64,000 bases of DNA from Rhizobiaceae bacterium (GCA_017643025.1 JAEPOG010000004.1:62001-126000), one strand, 5' to 3'. Positions 1 through 8,558 are shown, numbered from the stretch's first letter. Notes: generated by a model not told the origin, from the sequence alone. Numbers and translations: made by a program.

Positions 1-1551
1 CGAGCGAAGCGCCATTTTGTCCACCTTGCCTGTGGCTCCGGTGGGCATTTTTGGCAATCGCACCACCTTGTCCGGCACCCACCAGGGCGCGACCCTGCCC
101 TGCAGCGGCGCCAGCAACTCGTTGTCGCTGACGTCCCCGTCGTTGCGCAATTCGACAAGCAGTATGGGACGTTCGCCCCATTTCGGATCGGCACGCCCGA
201 CGACGGCTGCCAGCGAAACCTGCGGCAGCTCGCTGATGATCGACTCGATCTCGGTCGGATTGATCCATTCGCCGCCGGATTTGATCAGGTCCTTCGACCG
301 CCCCGTGATCACCAGATTGCCTTGGCGGTCTATCCTGGCGAGATCGCCGGTATCGAACCATCCGTCCGCGTCGGTCGCAGGCTCGCCCTGTCCCAAATAG
401 CGCTCGACAACAGACGCGCCGCGCACCCGCAGATGCCCTTCCTCCTCGCGCTGTTGCGCCAAGGCGCGGCCTTCCGCGTCGGTCAGCAGCAGGTCGACAC
501 CCAGAGCAGGCCGGCCCGACAGTCCCGCTTCGCGCTCCTCCAGATTTGGCGGCGCGATGGTGCCCAGAGGAGAAAGCTCCGTCATGCCCCAGCTGGTTTG
601 GACTGCAACCCCGAGACGGTCTTCGATGCGTGTCATCAAAGCGGGAGGCATGGGCGACCCCCCGACAATGACCCGCCTGAGCGAGGGGACATCGCCTCCC
701 TGCGCCTCCAGATGCTCGACCAGACCGAGCCATACGGTCGGCACCGCCGCCGCGATGGTAACGCCTTCGGCTGCGATCAGCCTTGCCAGGCTCGCGCCGT
801 CTGTCATGCGTCCGGGCAGAACCAGTCGCGCGCCTGCCGCCGGCGCAGCAAACGGCATGCCCCAGGCGCTGGCGTGAAACATGGGCACCACTGGCATGAC
901 CGTATCGCTGGCGGTGATTGCCATGACGTCTGCCTGCAGCAGCCGCAATGTGTGCAGGTAGGTGGAGCGGTGGGTGTAGGTCACGCCCTTGGGCTGCCCG
1001 GTGGTTCCCGAGGTGAAGCAGAGGCCGCACGCTATATGCTCGTCGAACCCGCCCCATTGGCCGTAGGGGCTCGCCGCTTGCTGCAGCGCTTCGAGCGACT
1101 CGACATCGCTGCCCGTGTCATCGCCGTCGATCAAAAGGATGCGCTTCAGCGGCGCGCCCGATGCAATTTCCCGGGCGAGCGGCAGAAGGTCCGCGCTGAC
1201 GATCGCGATCTCCGCCTCGGACTGGCGCAACATGGCGGCCGATTGCTCGGGCGTAAGTCGCGGGTTGAGCGTGTGGCAGACGGCGCCCATGCCCATGATG
1301 CCGTACCAGGCTTCCATATGCGCCTGGCTGTTCCATGCCAGCGTCGCCACCCGGTCGCCGGGGCGAATGCCCATGCCGGCAAGGGCACCGGAGACCAGCA
1401 AGGCGCGCTCGCGCAGCGAAGCGTATCCGATGCGCGTGACTGACCCATCCGCGCGGGCAGTTACTACGTCCGTTTCGGAATGCCATTTCGCGGCATGGTC
1501 GATGAACTTGTCGACCGTCAGCGCATAGGGCTGCATGGCGCCATCCGGCAT
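1..1551 (-). CDS. Acyl-CoA synthetase (AMP-forming fatty acid-CoA ligase), 3' end cut by window edge
   Basis: Activates a carboxylic or fatty acid to acyl-AMP and then acyl-CoA in the cytoplasm. The frame is open from ATG 1551 to the window edge (517 codons). It shows the AMP-binding loop TSGTTGQPKG near residue 179, TSWGMTEL near 317, the hinge region GWFDTGD near 396, and GRSKDLIKSGGEW after it. The last codons read PTGATGKVDKMALR, the usual C-terminal lysine motif of the family, so only a few residues are missing. The start ATG overlaps the stop of the upstream esterase (TGATG), which implies translational coupling in one operon. A second in-frame ATG at 1536 is possible. The AlkK/medium-chain type is the closest match I recognise; the true substrate is unknown. 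Confidence 0.88.
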   Translation of the reverse strand, partial: MPDGAMQPYALTVDKFIDHAAKWHSETDVVTARADGSVTRIGYASLRERALLVSGALAGMGIRPGDRVATLAWNSQAHMEAWYGIMGMGAVCHTLNPRLTPEQSAAMLRQSEAEIAIVSADLLPLAREIASGAPLKRILLIDGDDTGSDVESLEALQQAASPYGQWGGFDEHIACGLCFTSGTTGQPKGVTYTHRSTYLHTLRLLQADVMAITASDTVMPVVPMFHASAWGMPFAAPAAGARLVLPGRMTDGASLARLIAAEGVTIAAAVPTVWLGLVEHLEAQGGDVPSLRRVIVGGSPMPPALMTRIEDRLGVAVQTSWGMTELSPLGTIAPPNLEEREAGLSGRPALGVDLLLTDAEGRALAQQREEEGHLRVRGASVVERYLGQGEPATDADGWFDTGDLARIDRQGNLVITGRSKDLIKSGGEWINPTEIESIISELPQVSLAAVVGRADPKWGERPILLVELRNDGDVSDNELLAPLQGRVAPWWVPDKVVRLPKMPTGATGKVDKMALRS

Positions 1552-3146
1552 CACCGCGACACCTCCGCCTGCCCCTCGGGCGCGGCGACTCCGACATTCC
1601 AGTTCCACGGAGTGTCGCCCGCCGCCCGGCGTCTGCCGATCACGGCATCGTTGAGCGCGAACATCCCCGGCAGCAGGTCGTCTTCCGCGCGCGCCGTACC
1701 CGCGAAACGGATGTGGCCGCCTGCGTCGTCGAAGGCCGGCCAGTCCGGCGCCCCGGTTGCACTAGGCACGCCGTCGCGGGCGAAGGATATCCAGTAGTCG
1801 CCGATCACCCGCGACAGCGCCGCCTCAGTCTCGGTTGCCGGAATGTCGGGCCACAAAGGCGGCGTGCTCTTCAGCGTGTCGAACAGATAAGGCAGTTCAC
1901 AGGCGTGGAAGCCCTCCAGCCCGGCCGCGGTGGCAGCGGGATAAATGTGGTCGAAGTAATAGGCGTAGAACGGCGCTCCAACGGCCTTCTGGGCCTCGCC
2001 CAGCTTCGCCGTCGTCCACCCGTAAAGCGTGTCGCGAATGCCGGCGAGCGTGCTCTCTCGCATGTCGTCCGCCGGGTATTGCCTGAGATAGGTTTCGGCG
2101 AGATCGCCGTAGCGCATCCGGATCTCCGCTTCATAATGCTCGGGTGTCGCCGGAAGCGGCGGTAGAAGGAAGGGCAGCGACCTGATCTCTCCGCTGTTGA
2201 ACCCTGTGATCAGCGGAACATTCGCCTGCTCGCCGCGCTCGAAAACATCAACGAGTTGTGCCGGCAGTATCTGACCGTCGATCGTCCCGAGCGGCTCGAA
2301 ACCGGCCTTCAGCGCCTCGTTCGCCAATGTCTGGGCATCCATCTCGCGCATCTCGGCGATTGACTGCCGGCCAAGCGCCGCCGCCAGTTTCTCGCCCGCC
2401 TTCTCGGCTGGCCCGTGGCCGTTGAGGTTCGCCTTCAGGGCTGGATGCGAGATCATGTAGGCGCTCTGCGCGATGGCCTTGTGGAACAGGCCGCGCGCCG
2501 CCGGCGACGCCATCAGGTAGAGCACGCTCAGCGCCCCGGCGGATTCGCCCGCGATCGTCACATTGTCCCTGTTGCCGCCGACAGCTGAGATATTCTCCTT
2601 GACCCACCGCAGCGCGGCGATCTGGTCGAGCAGGCCGTAATTGCCGGATACGCCGTCCTGCGACTCGGCGCTCAGTTCCGGGTGAGCAAGATAGCCGAAC
2701 ACGCCGAGACGGTAGTTGATGCTGACGACCACTGCGCCTCGCCGCGCCAGCGCCGCGCCGACATAGAACGGTTCGCTGCTGGCGCCCCATATGAACGAGC
2801 CGCCATGGATCCACACGAAAACCGGCAAGTCGCGAGCGTCCTCCGGAGCCCAGATGTTGAGGTAGAGGCAGTCCTCGCCCGTCGGCTGGATCGGATTATC
2901 GTAGATGCTGCCCGCGCGGCGCGGCGGTTGCGTACAGGCAGGGCCGAAGTCAGTGGCGTCACGCACGCCCGCCCAGGGCTCGAGAGGCTGCGGAGCTTGC
3001 CAGCGGCGCGCACCAACGGGCGGAGCCGCATAGGGGATACCTCGGTAAACACACAGGTCATCCGACAGGGCGCCCTTGGCTGCGCCCGCCGCAAAATGTG
3101 CGATTGGACGATGCGAGCGCGAAACGTCCTCCCCGGATCGCGTCAT
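1551..3146 (-). CDS. Type-B carboxylesterase (para-nitrobenzyl esterase family)
   Basis: An alpha/beta-hydrolase that cleaves carboxylic esters. The oxyanion-hole motif WIHGGSF lies near residue 111, the nucleophile elbow GESAG near 198-202, a candidate acid in NSGE near 318, and the catalytic His in GFHACELPYLF near 413. At 531 aa it has the normal length for the family. I chose ATG 3146 because GGGGAGGG sits just upstream; a TTG nine codons earlier (3173) is also open but lacks a ribosome site. No clear signal peptide is seen, so it is probably cytoplasmic. It is the first gene of an operon with the acyl-CoA ligase: ester hydrolysis would release an acid that the ligase activates (inference). 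A palindrome at 3228-3241 may be its operator. Confidence 0.88.
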   Translation of the reverse strand: MTRSGEDVSRSHRPIAHFAAGAAKGALSDDLCVYRGIPYAAPPVGARRWQAPQPLEPWAGVRDATDFGPACTQPPRRAGSIYDNPIQPTGEDCLYLNIWAPEDARDLPVFVWIHGGSFIWGASSEPFYVGAALARRGAVVVSINYRLGVFGYLAHPELSAESQDGVSGNYGLLDQIAALRWVKENISAVGGNRDNVTIAGESAGALSVLYLMASPAARGLFHKAIAQSAYMISHPALKANLNGHGPAEKAGEKLAAALGRQSIAEMREMDAQTLANEALKAGFEPLGTIDGQILPAQLVDVFERGEQANVPLITGFNSGEIRSLPFLLPPLPATPEHYEAEIRMRYGDLAETYLRQYPADDMRESTLAGIRDTLYGWTTAKLGEAQKAVGAPFYAYYFDHIYPAATAAGLEGFHACELPYLFDTLKSTPPLWPDIPATETEAALSRVIGDYWISFARDGVPSATGAPDWPAFDDAGGHIRFAGTARAEDDLLPGMFALNDAVIGRRRAAGDTPWNWNVGVAAPEGQAEVSR

Positions 3147-3227
3147 GCCGAAACCCTCCCCGTCAACAGTCAATCCCCTCGGCAGCGGCGGCGCATCAAT
3201 GGTCCGAAGGTCGTCTCAAGTCAATAC

Positions 3228-3241
3228 TCACTATCTAGTGA
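3228..3241. promoter_or_regulatory. Candidate operator palindrome upstream of the esterase-ligase operon
   Basis: TCACTATCTAGTGA is a perfect 6-bp inverted repeat around a TC centre, about 80 bp upstream of the esterase start and between it and the tRNA. Such short perfect dyads are typical of TetR or GntR regulators. On the minus strand a TTGACT hexamer follows directly, so the dyad sits where a repressor could act. No regulator gene is next to it. Confidence 0.45.
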
Positions 3242-3301
3242 ATTAGTTTGCGCGCATCGGATGCTTGCCGTGGAAGAACCCTAGCCGTGAGATCGAAAAG
3301 A

Positions 3302-3377
3302 TGGTGGGCCCGGAGGGACTCGAACCCCCAACCAAGCGGTTATGAGCCGCCGGCTCTAACCATTGAGCTACAGGCCC
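3302..3377 (-). tRNA. tRNA with CAT anticodon, probably tRNA-Ile2 (lysidine type)
   Basis: A 76-nt cloverleaf with encoded CCA reads on the minus strand. The acceptor stem GGGCCTG pairs with CGGGCCC, the D arm contains TAGCTCAATGGTTAGAGC, the anticodon loop is CTCATAA, and the T loop is GGTTCGAGTCC. The anticodon is CAT. The anticodon-variable region (CTCATAACCGCTTGGT) resembles E. coli tRNA-Ile2 more than elongator tRNA-Met, so the C34 is probably modified to lysidine by TilS to read AUA. Elongator Met remains an alternative; initiator Met is excluded because acceptor position 1-72 is paired. Confidence 0.9.
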
Positions 3378-3520
3378 CACGCGCGCATCGATAGTGATTT
3401 TTGCCGCGCCTCACAAGCCGCGCCCCAATCAGTGCACAATCGGCCTTTAACCGGGCGGCAGAAGGACATGGCGCTGGGGGCCAGCTGGTTCATTGCGCCC
3501 GAACATTCCGGAGCTTTTCC

Positions 3521-4240
3521 ATGATCCGCACACTCGCGCCGTTCGCAATCGCAGCGGCTCTCATTCTTCCCCTCCCCGCGCTCGCCCAGCAGCAGCCCCA
3601 GACCCCGCGCATCGTCGTCACCGGCGAGGGCGAGGCCGCGGTTTCGCCCGACATGGCTATCGTCAGCCTGTCGGTCATGCGCGAGGCCGAAACGGCCCGC
3701 GCCGCGCTCGACGCCAACAACGAAGCCATGGGCGCCGTGATCGCCGCCCTGAAGGAAGCCGGCATCGCCGATCGCGACCTGCAGACATCGGGGCTGTCGA
3801 TCCAGCCGCGTTGGGATTATTCGCAGGGTCGCGATGGGTCGCAGGAAGCGCGCCTAGTTGCCTACCAGGTCACCAATTCGCTCACGATCCGTGTGCGTGA
3901 CCTGACGCGCCTTGGCGCGGTCATCGACGGCGCGGTGACGCTGGGCGTCAATCAGGGCGGCTCGATCAGTTTCACCAATGACGACCCCGATGCCGTGATC
4001 GACCGGGCGCGCCGCGCAGCGGTGGCCGATGCCGCAGCCCGCGCGCGCTCGCTCGCCGAGGCTGCCGGTGTCGAATTGGGCGACATTCTGGAAATCACCG
4101 AGCAGGCCGACGCGCCGCCCCCAATGCCGCTCGGCAACCGCGCCATGCGCATGGAGGCGTCCGATGCCTCGGTGCCGGTCGAGGCCGGCGAGAACAGCTA
4201 TCAGGTGCGGGTCACGATGAGTTTCGCCATCGAGCAGTAG
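3521..4240 (+). CDS. SIMPL-domain (DUF541) periplasmic protein
   Basis: A 239-aa exported protein. A clear signal peptide (MIRTLAPFAIAAALILPLP, ending ALA-Q at about residue 22) is followed by the DUF541/SIMPL start RIVVTGEGEAAVSPD, with alternating strands and the helix AALKEAGIADRDLQTSGLSI typical of the family. The C-terminal part RRAAVADAAARARSLAEAAG is also characteristic. The start ATG 3521 is preceded by GGAG; an upstream TTG at 3401 would bury the signal peptide. SIMPL proteins are BP26/OMP28-like envelope proteins of poorly known role (BP26 is a known Brucella antigen). Single-gene unit ending at a strong terminator. Confidence 0.88.
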   Translation: MIRTLAPFAIAAALILPLPALAQQQPQTPRIVVTGEGEAAVSPDMAIVSLSVMREAETARAALDANNEAMGAVIAALKEAGIADRDLQTSGLSIQPRWDYSQGRDGSQEARLVAYQVTNSLTIRVRDLTRLGAVIDGAVTLGVNQGGSISFTNDDPDAVIDRARRAAVADAAARARSLAEAAGVELGDILEITEQADAPPPMPLGNRAMRMEASDASVPVEAGENSYQVRVTMSFAIEQ

Positions 4241-4258
4241 CCACGTAGGTTCACGCGA

Positions 4259-4292
4259 AAAAGCCCGGCGGATCGCTCCGCCGGGCTTTTCT
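4259..4292 (+). terminator. Rho-independent terminator after the SIMPL gene
   Basis: AAGCCCGGCGGA pairs with TCCGCCGGGCTT around a TCGC loop, followed by TTTTCTT. The purine-rich flank upstream also gives a modest T-run for the convergent minus-strand gene, so it may act in both directions. Confidence 0.85.
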
Positions 4293-4308
4293 TCATCGGT
4301 TGCCGGTA

Positions 4309-4680
4309 TTAGCCCCAGCGAATGACCGGGCAGTGCGGCGCGTTCGCAAACACGACCGCTACGTGATGACCGCGTTTGCGGCCCGCCACGCGAATGACGT
4401 TGCGGTTCGAGCGACGGACATGAGCACGGTTGATGCCCATCCGGTCGGCCTTGTTCAGAGCATCACGGACGCTGCAGCCGCTGCGGTGCCAGTGGCGCCG
4501 GTTGTGGTGCCAGCCGCCGCGGTCCCAGCGACGGCTTGAGTCGCTGTGAAAACCGAAGCTCGGGCCGTTCGGCGAAATACCGAAATAGAAGCTGTCGGCC
4601 TGCGCGGTCGCCGGTGCGGCGGCCAGCGCGCCAAGGCCGATAACGGCGGAAAGGGCTGCGGTGCGGATTGTCTTGAACAT
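4309..4680 (-). CDS. Small secreted conserved hypothetical protein, Arg/His-rich
   Basis: A 123-aa protein starting MFKTIRTAALSAVIGLGAL with a cleavable signal peptide (ATAQA-D, about residue 27). The mature N-terminus has SFYFGISPNGPSFGF, then a His/Arg/Trp-rich spacer, then a compact C-terminal unit CSVRDALNKADRMGINRAHV...VIRVAGRKRGHHVAVVFANAPHCPVI with two Cys that could pair. ATG 4680 has GGAG six bases upstream; the longer reading from 4728 would hide the signal. I associate this C-terminal pattern with rhizobial secreted hypotheticals, but I cannot assign a function. Confidence 0.75.
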   Translation of the reverse strand: MFKTIRTAALSAVIGLGALAAAPATAQADSFYFGISPNGPSFGFHSDSSRRWDRGGWHHNRRHWHRSGCSVRDALNKADRMGINRAHVRRSNRNVIRVAGRKRGHHVAVVFANAPHCPVIRWG

Positions 4681-4820
4681 GTCTGGCTCCATCGTTTTTG
4701 GCGCGGAGGATGCCGCGCGATTGGCCAACCATGTCTCAATGGCGCTGAACTGAACCGGAATCCGCCGTTCATGTTGGGTTCATCTTCGCCCCTCATGCCC
4801 CTGACGGAGAGAATTATCTT

Positions 4821-5411
4821 TTAATTCAGTATCTTGTACCAGTATTCCATCGGCTTCACCGTCTCATGACTTTCGCCGATATCCTTCCAGGCGAACTCGG
4901 TGACCATGCCCTCGATCCTGCGGTAGCCGCGGTTTTCCCAGAACCGGTCAAGCGGGCGGTAGTCGCTCGGCTGCAACGGATGATTCCCGGGCCGCATCAC
5001 GGCGGAAAACACCGCCTCGCCAAATCCGTCCTCGCGCGCCGCCCGCTCCCGCTCCTCGAAGAAGCGCACGCCGACGCCCTGACCTCGGTAGGAAGCCTCG
5101 AGCACCGATTCGCCGAAATAGAAGACTTTCTCGACCGGCATGCCGCGCTCGATGAATGGCGCCGAAAATTCGTCGTGATGCTCGACCAGCGGCGATCCGG
5201 TTGCGGCGCCGACCAGCCTCCCACCGTCGAACGCGCCGATCACCACGGCGCCCGGCGATGCGAGGAACGTTCCCAGATAGTTGCGCTCGTAGTCGAGGTC
5301 GCCGTCGTAGAGATAGGGGAAGTCGCGGAAGACGGTGATGCGCAGCTGCGCCAGCGCGTCGAACAAGGCGGAATAGTTCTCCCGCGCAATGCGTTGCACT
5401 GTGATGGTCAA
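4821..5411 (-). CDS. GNAT-family N-acetyltransferase
   Basis: A 196-aa acetyltransferase. The acetyl-CoA pyrophosphate-binding motif appears as SVLEASYRGQGVGVRFFEE (Q/RxxGxG/A), with strand AVVIGAFDGGRLVGAATGSP before it. Substrate unknown. The start is a TTG at 5411: the stop of the preceding gene lies in the same frame only 3 bases before it, and AAGGG is spaced 7 bases upstream, so no ATG is available. A GTG at 5399 is the only near alternative. It is the last gene of a three-gene run (YcgN, SnoaL-like, GNAT). Confidence 0.83.
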   Translation of the reverse strand: MTITVQRIARENYSALFDALAQLRITVFRDFPYLYDGDLDYERNYLGTFLASPGAVVIGAFDGGRLVGAATGSPLVEHHDEFSAPFIERGMPVEKVFYFGESVLEASYRGQGVGVRFFEERERAAREDGFGEAVFSAVMRPGNHPLQPSDYRPLDRFWENRGYRRIEGMVTEFAWKDIGESHETVKPMEYWYKILN

Positions 5412-5414
5412 TGG

Positions 5415-5828
5415 TCAGCCCTTCGCCACCTGCGCCGTCCAGTCGGCGAGATTGTAGTAGGTGGTGACGCGCGAAATCAGCCCGTCGTCGATTTCGAAGA
5501 ATATGCCGGCAGGCAGGCTGTAGCGCTGTTTGCTGGCGGCGGGCAGTCCCTCTGCGGTCGAAAGATAGGTGCCGCGAACGGTGAACTCGGCCGAGGCCCG
5601 CGAGCCGCTCTCGTTGGTCATAACCACGATGTCGGAGAGTTCTTCCTTGTAGTGGCGGTTCATCATGCCGAGGAACCAGCGGAACTTCTCGCGTCCGATC
5701 TCGCGCCCACCCTGGTTGATGTCATGCGCCACGTCTTCATGCAGACAGGCGAGCATGCCTTCAGCGTCGCTGGCGTTGAACGCTTCGAAATAACGCCCGA
5801 TCAGCGCGACGGTTTCTGCCCTGCTCAT
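5415..5828 (-). CDS. SnoaL/NTF2-like (ketosteroid isomerase-related) protein
   Basis: A 137-aa protein with the cone-shaped NTF2-like fold pattern: N-terminal helix RYFEAFNASDAEGMLACLHEDVAHDINQGG, then FRWFLGMMNRHYKEEL and C-terminal strands ending FEIDDGLISRVTTYYNL. In this family small hydrophobic ligands bind the pocket; many members have no known reaction. ATG 5828 is preceded by a GGGAG-type site somewhat far upstream. It lies 28 bp after ycgN-like and 3 bp before the GNAT gene, so the three are probably co-transcribed. Confidence 0.83.
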   Translation of the reverse strand: MSRAETVALIGRYFEAFNASDAEGMLACLHEDVAHDINQGGREIGREKFRWFLGMMNRHYKEELSDIVVMTNESGSRASAEFTVRGTYLSTAEGLPAASKQRYSLPAGIFFEIDDGLISRVTTYYNLADWTAQVAKG

Positions 5829-5856
5829 CTTTCGCGCAACTCCCTTTCCTGCCTGT

Positions 5857-6303
5857 TCACGGTTCGGCGGTGAGCATGTGGTCGAAATAGTCTTCCGGGT
5901 CGGGCAGGTCGGCTTCGCTGGCCGTAACGCGGCCGCGCATGGAAATGCCCGCCTCGTGCACGGTTTCGGCCCGCCCGGACACCAGCGGGTGCCACCAGGC
6001 GAGGTCGCGGCCCTCGGCAATCACCCTGTAGGCGCAGCTTTTCGGCAGCCAGGGTATGGTTTTCACGTTCTCCGGCGTAAGCGCCACGCAATCCGGAACG
6101 CGCTTCCGCCTGCTGGCATAGTCGGTACAGCGGCATATTTCAGCGTCGAACAGGCGGCAGCCGACGGTCGTGAAGTGTATTTCGCCCGTATCCTCGTCTT
6201 CCAGCTTGGCCAGGCAGCATTTTCCGCAGCCGTCACAGAGCGATTCCCACTCCGCAAAGGACATTTCCTCAAGTTTTTTGGTCTTCCAGAACGGCTCCGA
6301 CAT
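5857..6303 (-). CDS. YcgN-family cysteine cluster protein (UPF0260)
   Basis: A 148-aa cytoplasmic protein with the family's cysteine signature CDGCGKCC near residues 23-30, then GCRLFD...CRCTDY and a further Cys in DCVALT and KSCAYR. The family is thought to bind an Fe-S cluster or zinc; the molecular function is not established. The C-terminal [22 protein letters not shown] is strongly conserved in proteobacteria. First gene of the run with the SnoaL-like and GNAT genes. Confidence 0.9.
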   Translation of the reverse strand: MSEPFWKTKKLEEMSFAEWESLCDGCGKCCLAKLEDEDTGEIHFTTVGCRLFDAEICRCTDYASRRKRVPDCVALTPENVKTIPWLPKSCAYRVIAEGRDLAWWHPLVSGRAETVHEAGISMRGRVTASEADLPDPEDYFDHMLTAEP

Positions 6304-6471
6304 GCCCGGAGAACTGGTCTTTTAGCCCCCCTCCGTCAAGCTGTTCCGCATTTTTTGGCTTGTCCCGCCGTCAATCCGCCCAAGTGCGGAATTAGATCAC
6401 GGTCCATGAATGGGTAAAGCGGGTGGCTTGGTAATCAGGGGAATTATGTCCCCTCAACGCTGGAGACAGCC

Positions 6472-8352
6472 ATGATAACCAACCGCACGATAGCCGCCGG
6501 GACGGCACTGGCGCTGCTGATGACGGCGCCGATCTACACCGTCCCTGTATCCGCGGCCCCATTCCACGCGGGCGTTCCCGCCATTCCTCAATCGCAGACC
6601 GGCACGCCGCCGCTGGTCCTCGCACAGGCCTCGATTGAAGAGTTGCGGCGGCGTCTGGAAGAAGAGGAACTGACCGAGGAAGAGCGCATCGCCATCGAGG
6701 AGCAGATCGAGGCGCTGGAAGCTGCCGCTGACGAAGAGGCTCCCCCGGCCGAGGAACCCGCTGCGGAAGAGACCGCGCCTGAAGAGCCCGCCGCCGAGGA
6801 GGCCGCGCCCGAGGAAGAACCGGAGGTCGAAGAACCGGCTCCTGCGGATGAGCCCACTGCTGAGGAAGAGGCCCCTGCCGAGGAACCCCCGGCTGAAGAG
6901 GCGCCTGCCGCAGAGGAACCCGTAGAGGAAGAGCCTGCCGAAGAAGAGGCGGTGCCGGCGGAGGAACCTGCCGTCGAGGCGGAAGAAGCTCCGGCTGAAG
7001 AGTCGGCGACCGAAGAGGCTCCTGCCGCGGAAGACCCGGTAGCGGAAGAGCCCGCCGCAGAGGAAGAGACCCCCGCCGAAGCGCCTCCGGCTGAAGAAGA
7101 GCCGGCGACTGAGGAACCCGTAGAAGAAGAGCCGGCAGCCGAAGAGGCCGCGCCTGCGGAGGAACCCGCTGCCGAAGAGCAGGCGCCCGCTGAGGAGCCG
7201 GCTGAGGAAGAGAGCGCTCCCGCCGAGGACGACTCTGCAGCCGCCGAGGAAGAAGACGTCGCTCCGGTCCTCGACAGCCAGAAGGAAACCGATGTCTCCG
7301 GCGAGGCCGCAGCCAGCGGCGAGGCGAGTGCCGAGGCTGAAGCCGAACAGGCTCCGCCGCCAGAGTCCGACGAGGCCGCACAGGCCGAAGCCGCGCCGGC
7401 GCCTGACGAGGTCGAATCGGCGACGGCCGACGAAGGCACGCGTGTCGAGGCGAGCCAGGCTGAAGCCCGCGTCGAACAGCGCAGCGATGCGCAGGTCATC
7501 GGCGAGATCGCTGGCAGGCTCATCCTGTCGCTCGCCGGCCGTCAGGTTGTCGGGCACGACGACCGCGAACGTCTGCGCCGCGGCGCCGAAGAGGTCTATT
7601 ACGAGGAACTCCGGCGCGGCCGCACCCGCGAGACGATCATCAGGCCCAACGGCACGCGAATCGTCACCATCCGCGACCGCTACGGCGACATCATTCGCCG
7701 CTCCCGCATCACGCCGGACGGCCGGGAATACATCCTTGTCTATGCCGGTGATCGCGACGACGATGATGGCCGCCGCGGAAACTGGCGCGATCCGGGCCGC
7801 GACCTGCCGCCGCTGCGCCTGCGCATCCCGGCTCGCGAGTACATCCTTGACGCGCGTCGCGTCGAGGATCCGGACCGCTACTATGAGTTCCTCGACCAGC
7901 CCCCGGTGGAGCGGGTTCGCCGTCTCTACTCGCTGGACGAGGTCAAGTACTCGGCCCGCGTCCGCGACAGCGTGCGCCGCGTCGATCTCGACAACATCAC
8001 CTTCGATTTCGGTTCGGCGTCGATCAGCGAAAGCGAGATCGCCAAGCTGGAGGGTCTGGCGAATGCCATGGCCCGCCTGCTGGACGAAAATCCCGCCGAG
8101 ACCTTCCTGATCGAGGGCCACACCGACGCCGTCGGCACCGAAACGGCGAACCTGTCGCTGTCTGACCGTCGCGCCGAGACAGTGGCGCGGGCGCTGACCG
8201 AGGTGTTCGAGATACCGCCGGAAAACCTGGTCACCCAGGGTTACGGCGAGGCCTACCTGAAGGTAAACACCCAGGAGCCGAACCGCACCAACCGCCGCGT
8301 TGCGGTCCGTCGCATCACGCCGCTCGTGGCGCCGGTCGCGGCAAACCAATGA
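6472..8352 (+). CDS. OmpA-family envelope protein with long Glu/Pro/Ala-rich repeat
   Basis: A 626-aa exported protein. Residues 1-30 form a signal peptide, followed by a short coiled segment (IEELRRRLEEEELTEEERIAIEEQI) and then roughly 180 residues of imperfect EEPAAEEAPAEE repeats. A middle region (IRPNGTRIVTIRDRYGD) precedes the C-terminal OmpA peptidoglycan-binding domain, with ITFDFGSASI near 510 and GHTDAVGTE...LSLSDRRAETV, which holds the Asp and Arg that bind diaminopimelate. It probably tethers outer membrane or periplasm to the cell wall. ATG 6472 has GGAGAC upstream. Monocistronic, ending at a strong terminator. Confidence 0.88.
   Translation: MITNRTIAAGTALALLMTAPIYTVPVSAAPFHAGVPAIPQSQTGTPPLVLAQASIEELRRRLEEEELTEEERIAIEEQIEALEAAADEEAPPAEEPAAEETAPEEPAAEEAAPEEEPEVEEPAPADEPTAEEEAPAEEPPAEEAPAAEEPVEEEPAEEEAVPAEEPAVEAEEAPAEESATEEAPAAEDPVAEEPAAEEETPAEAPPAEEEPATEEPVEEEPAAEEAAPAEEPAAEEQAPAEEPAEEESAPAEDDSAAAEEEDVAPVLDSQKETDVSGEAAASGEASAEAEAEQAPPPESDEAAQAEAAPAPDEVESATADEGTRVEASQAEARVEQRSDAQVIGEIAGRLILSLAGRQVVGHDDRERLRRGAEEVYYEELRRGRTRETIIRPNGTRIVTIRDRYGDIIRRSRITPDGREYILVYAGDRDDDDGRRGNWRDPGRDLPPLRLRIPAREYILDARRVEDPDRYYEFLDQPPVERVRRLYSLDEVKYSARVRDSVRRVDLDNITFDFGSASISESEIAKLEGLANAMARLLDENPAETFLIEGHTDAVGTETANLSLSDRRAETVARALTEVFEIPPENLVTQGYGEAYLKVNTQEPNRTNRRVAVRRITPLVAPVAANQ
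6724..7260 (+). repeat. Degenerate low-complexity repeat encoding (EEPA)n-type acidic tract
   Basis: Within the OmpA gene, short codon blocks such as GAGGAACCCGC and GAAGAGGC recur with variation for about 540 bases. They encode an acidic, proline-spaced, probably extended spacer. The variation of codons argues that the protein composition, not the DNA, is selected. It also creates long open frames on the opposite strand. Confidence 0.8.
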
Positions 8353-8448
8353 GGAGAGCGGGGAACGGATCGCTCTTGAATCGCCACATTTGGCGACTGA
8401 AATAACATCCGTTCCCTGCCCCATCCCCAACCACCGGGGATAGGCAAC

Positions 8449-8487
8449 AAAAGCCCGGCCGATCCTCCAGCGGCCGGGCTTTTTCTT
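8449..8487 (+). terminator. Rho-independent terminator after the OmpA-family gene
   Basis: AAGCCCGGCCG pairs with CGGCCGGGCTT around a 9-base loop and is followed by TTTTTCTTT. It lies upstream of ATG 8559, supporting the short start chosen for the next gene. Confidence 0.88.
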
Positions 8488-8558
8488 TGCCTCCGCTGAT
8501 CTGTATCAATCGGCAAAGCCGGGTATTGTGCTGCCATGCGGATCGGGAGGGCCGTTTC

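Larger units (their letters stand above)
3147..3520. other. Intergenic region between esterase operon and SIMPL gene
   Basis: Apart from the palindrome at 3228-3241 and the tRNA gene at 3302-3377, this stretch shows no coding sequence. The part from 3378 to 3520 carries the leader of the SIMPL gene with GGAG before ATG 3521. I see no terminator for the tRNA with a convincing T-run. Confidence 0.5.

Noticed and set aside
3302..3377. tRNA-flanked genomic island at the window start
   Set aside because: No integrase, direct repeat or shift in composition is seen next to the tRNA.
6454..8430. Long minus-strand open frame (658 aa) opposite the OmpA-family gene
   Set aside because: It is a shadow created by the high G+C content and the Glu/Ala repeat codons; the predicted protein is composed of Arg/Phe/Leu-rich low complexity. 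The plus frame has a signal peptide and an OmpA domain.
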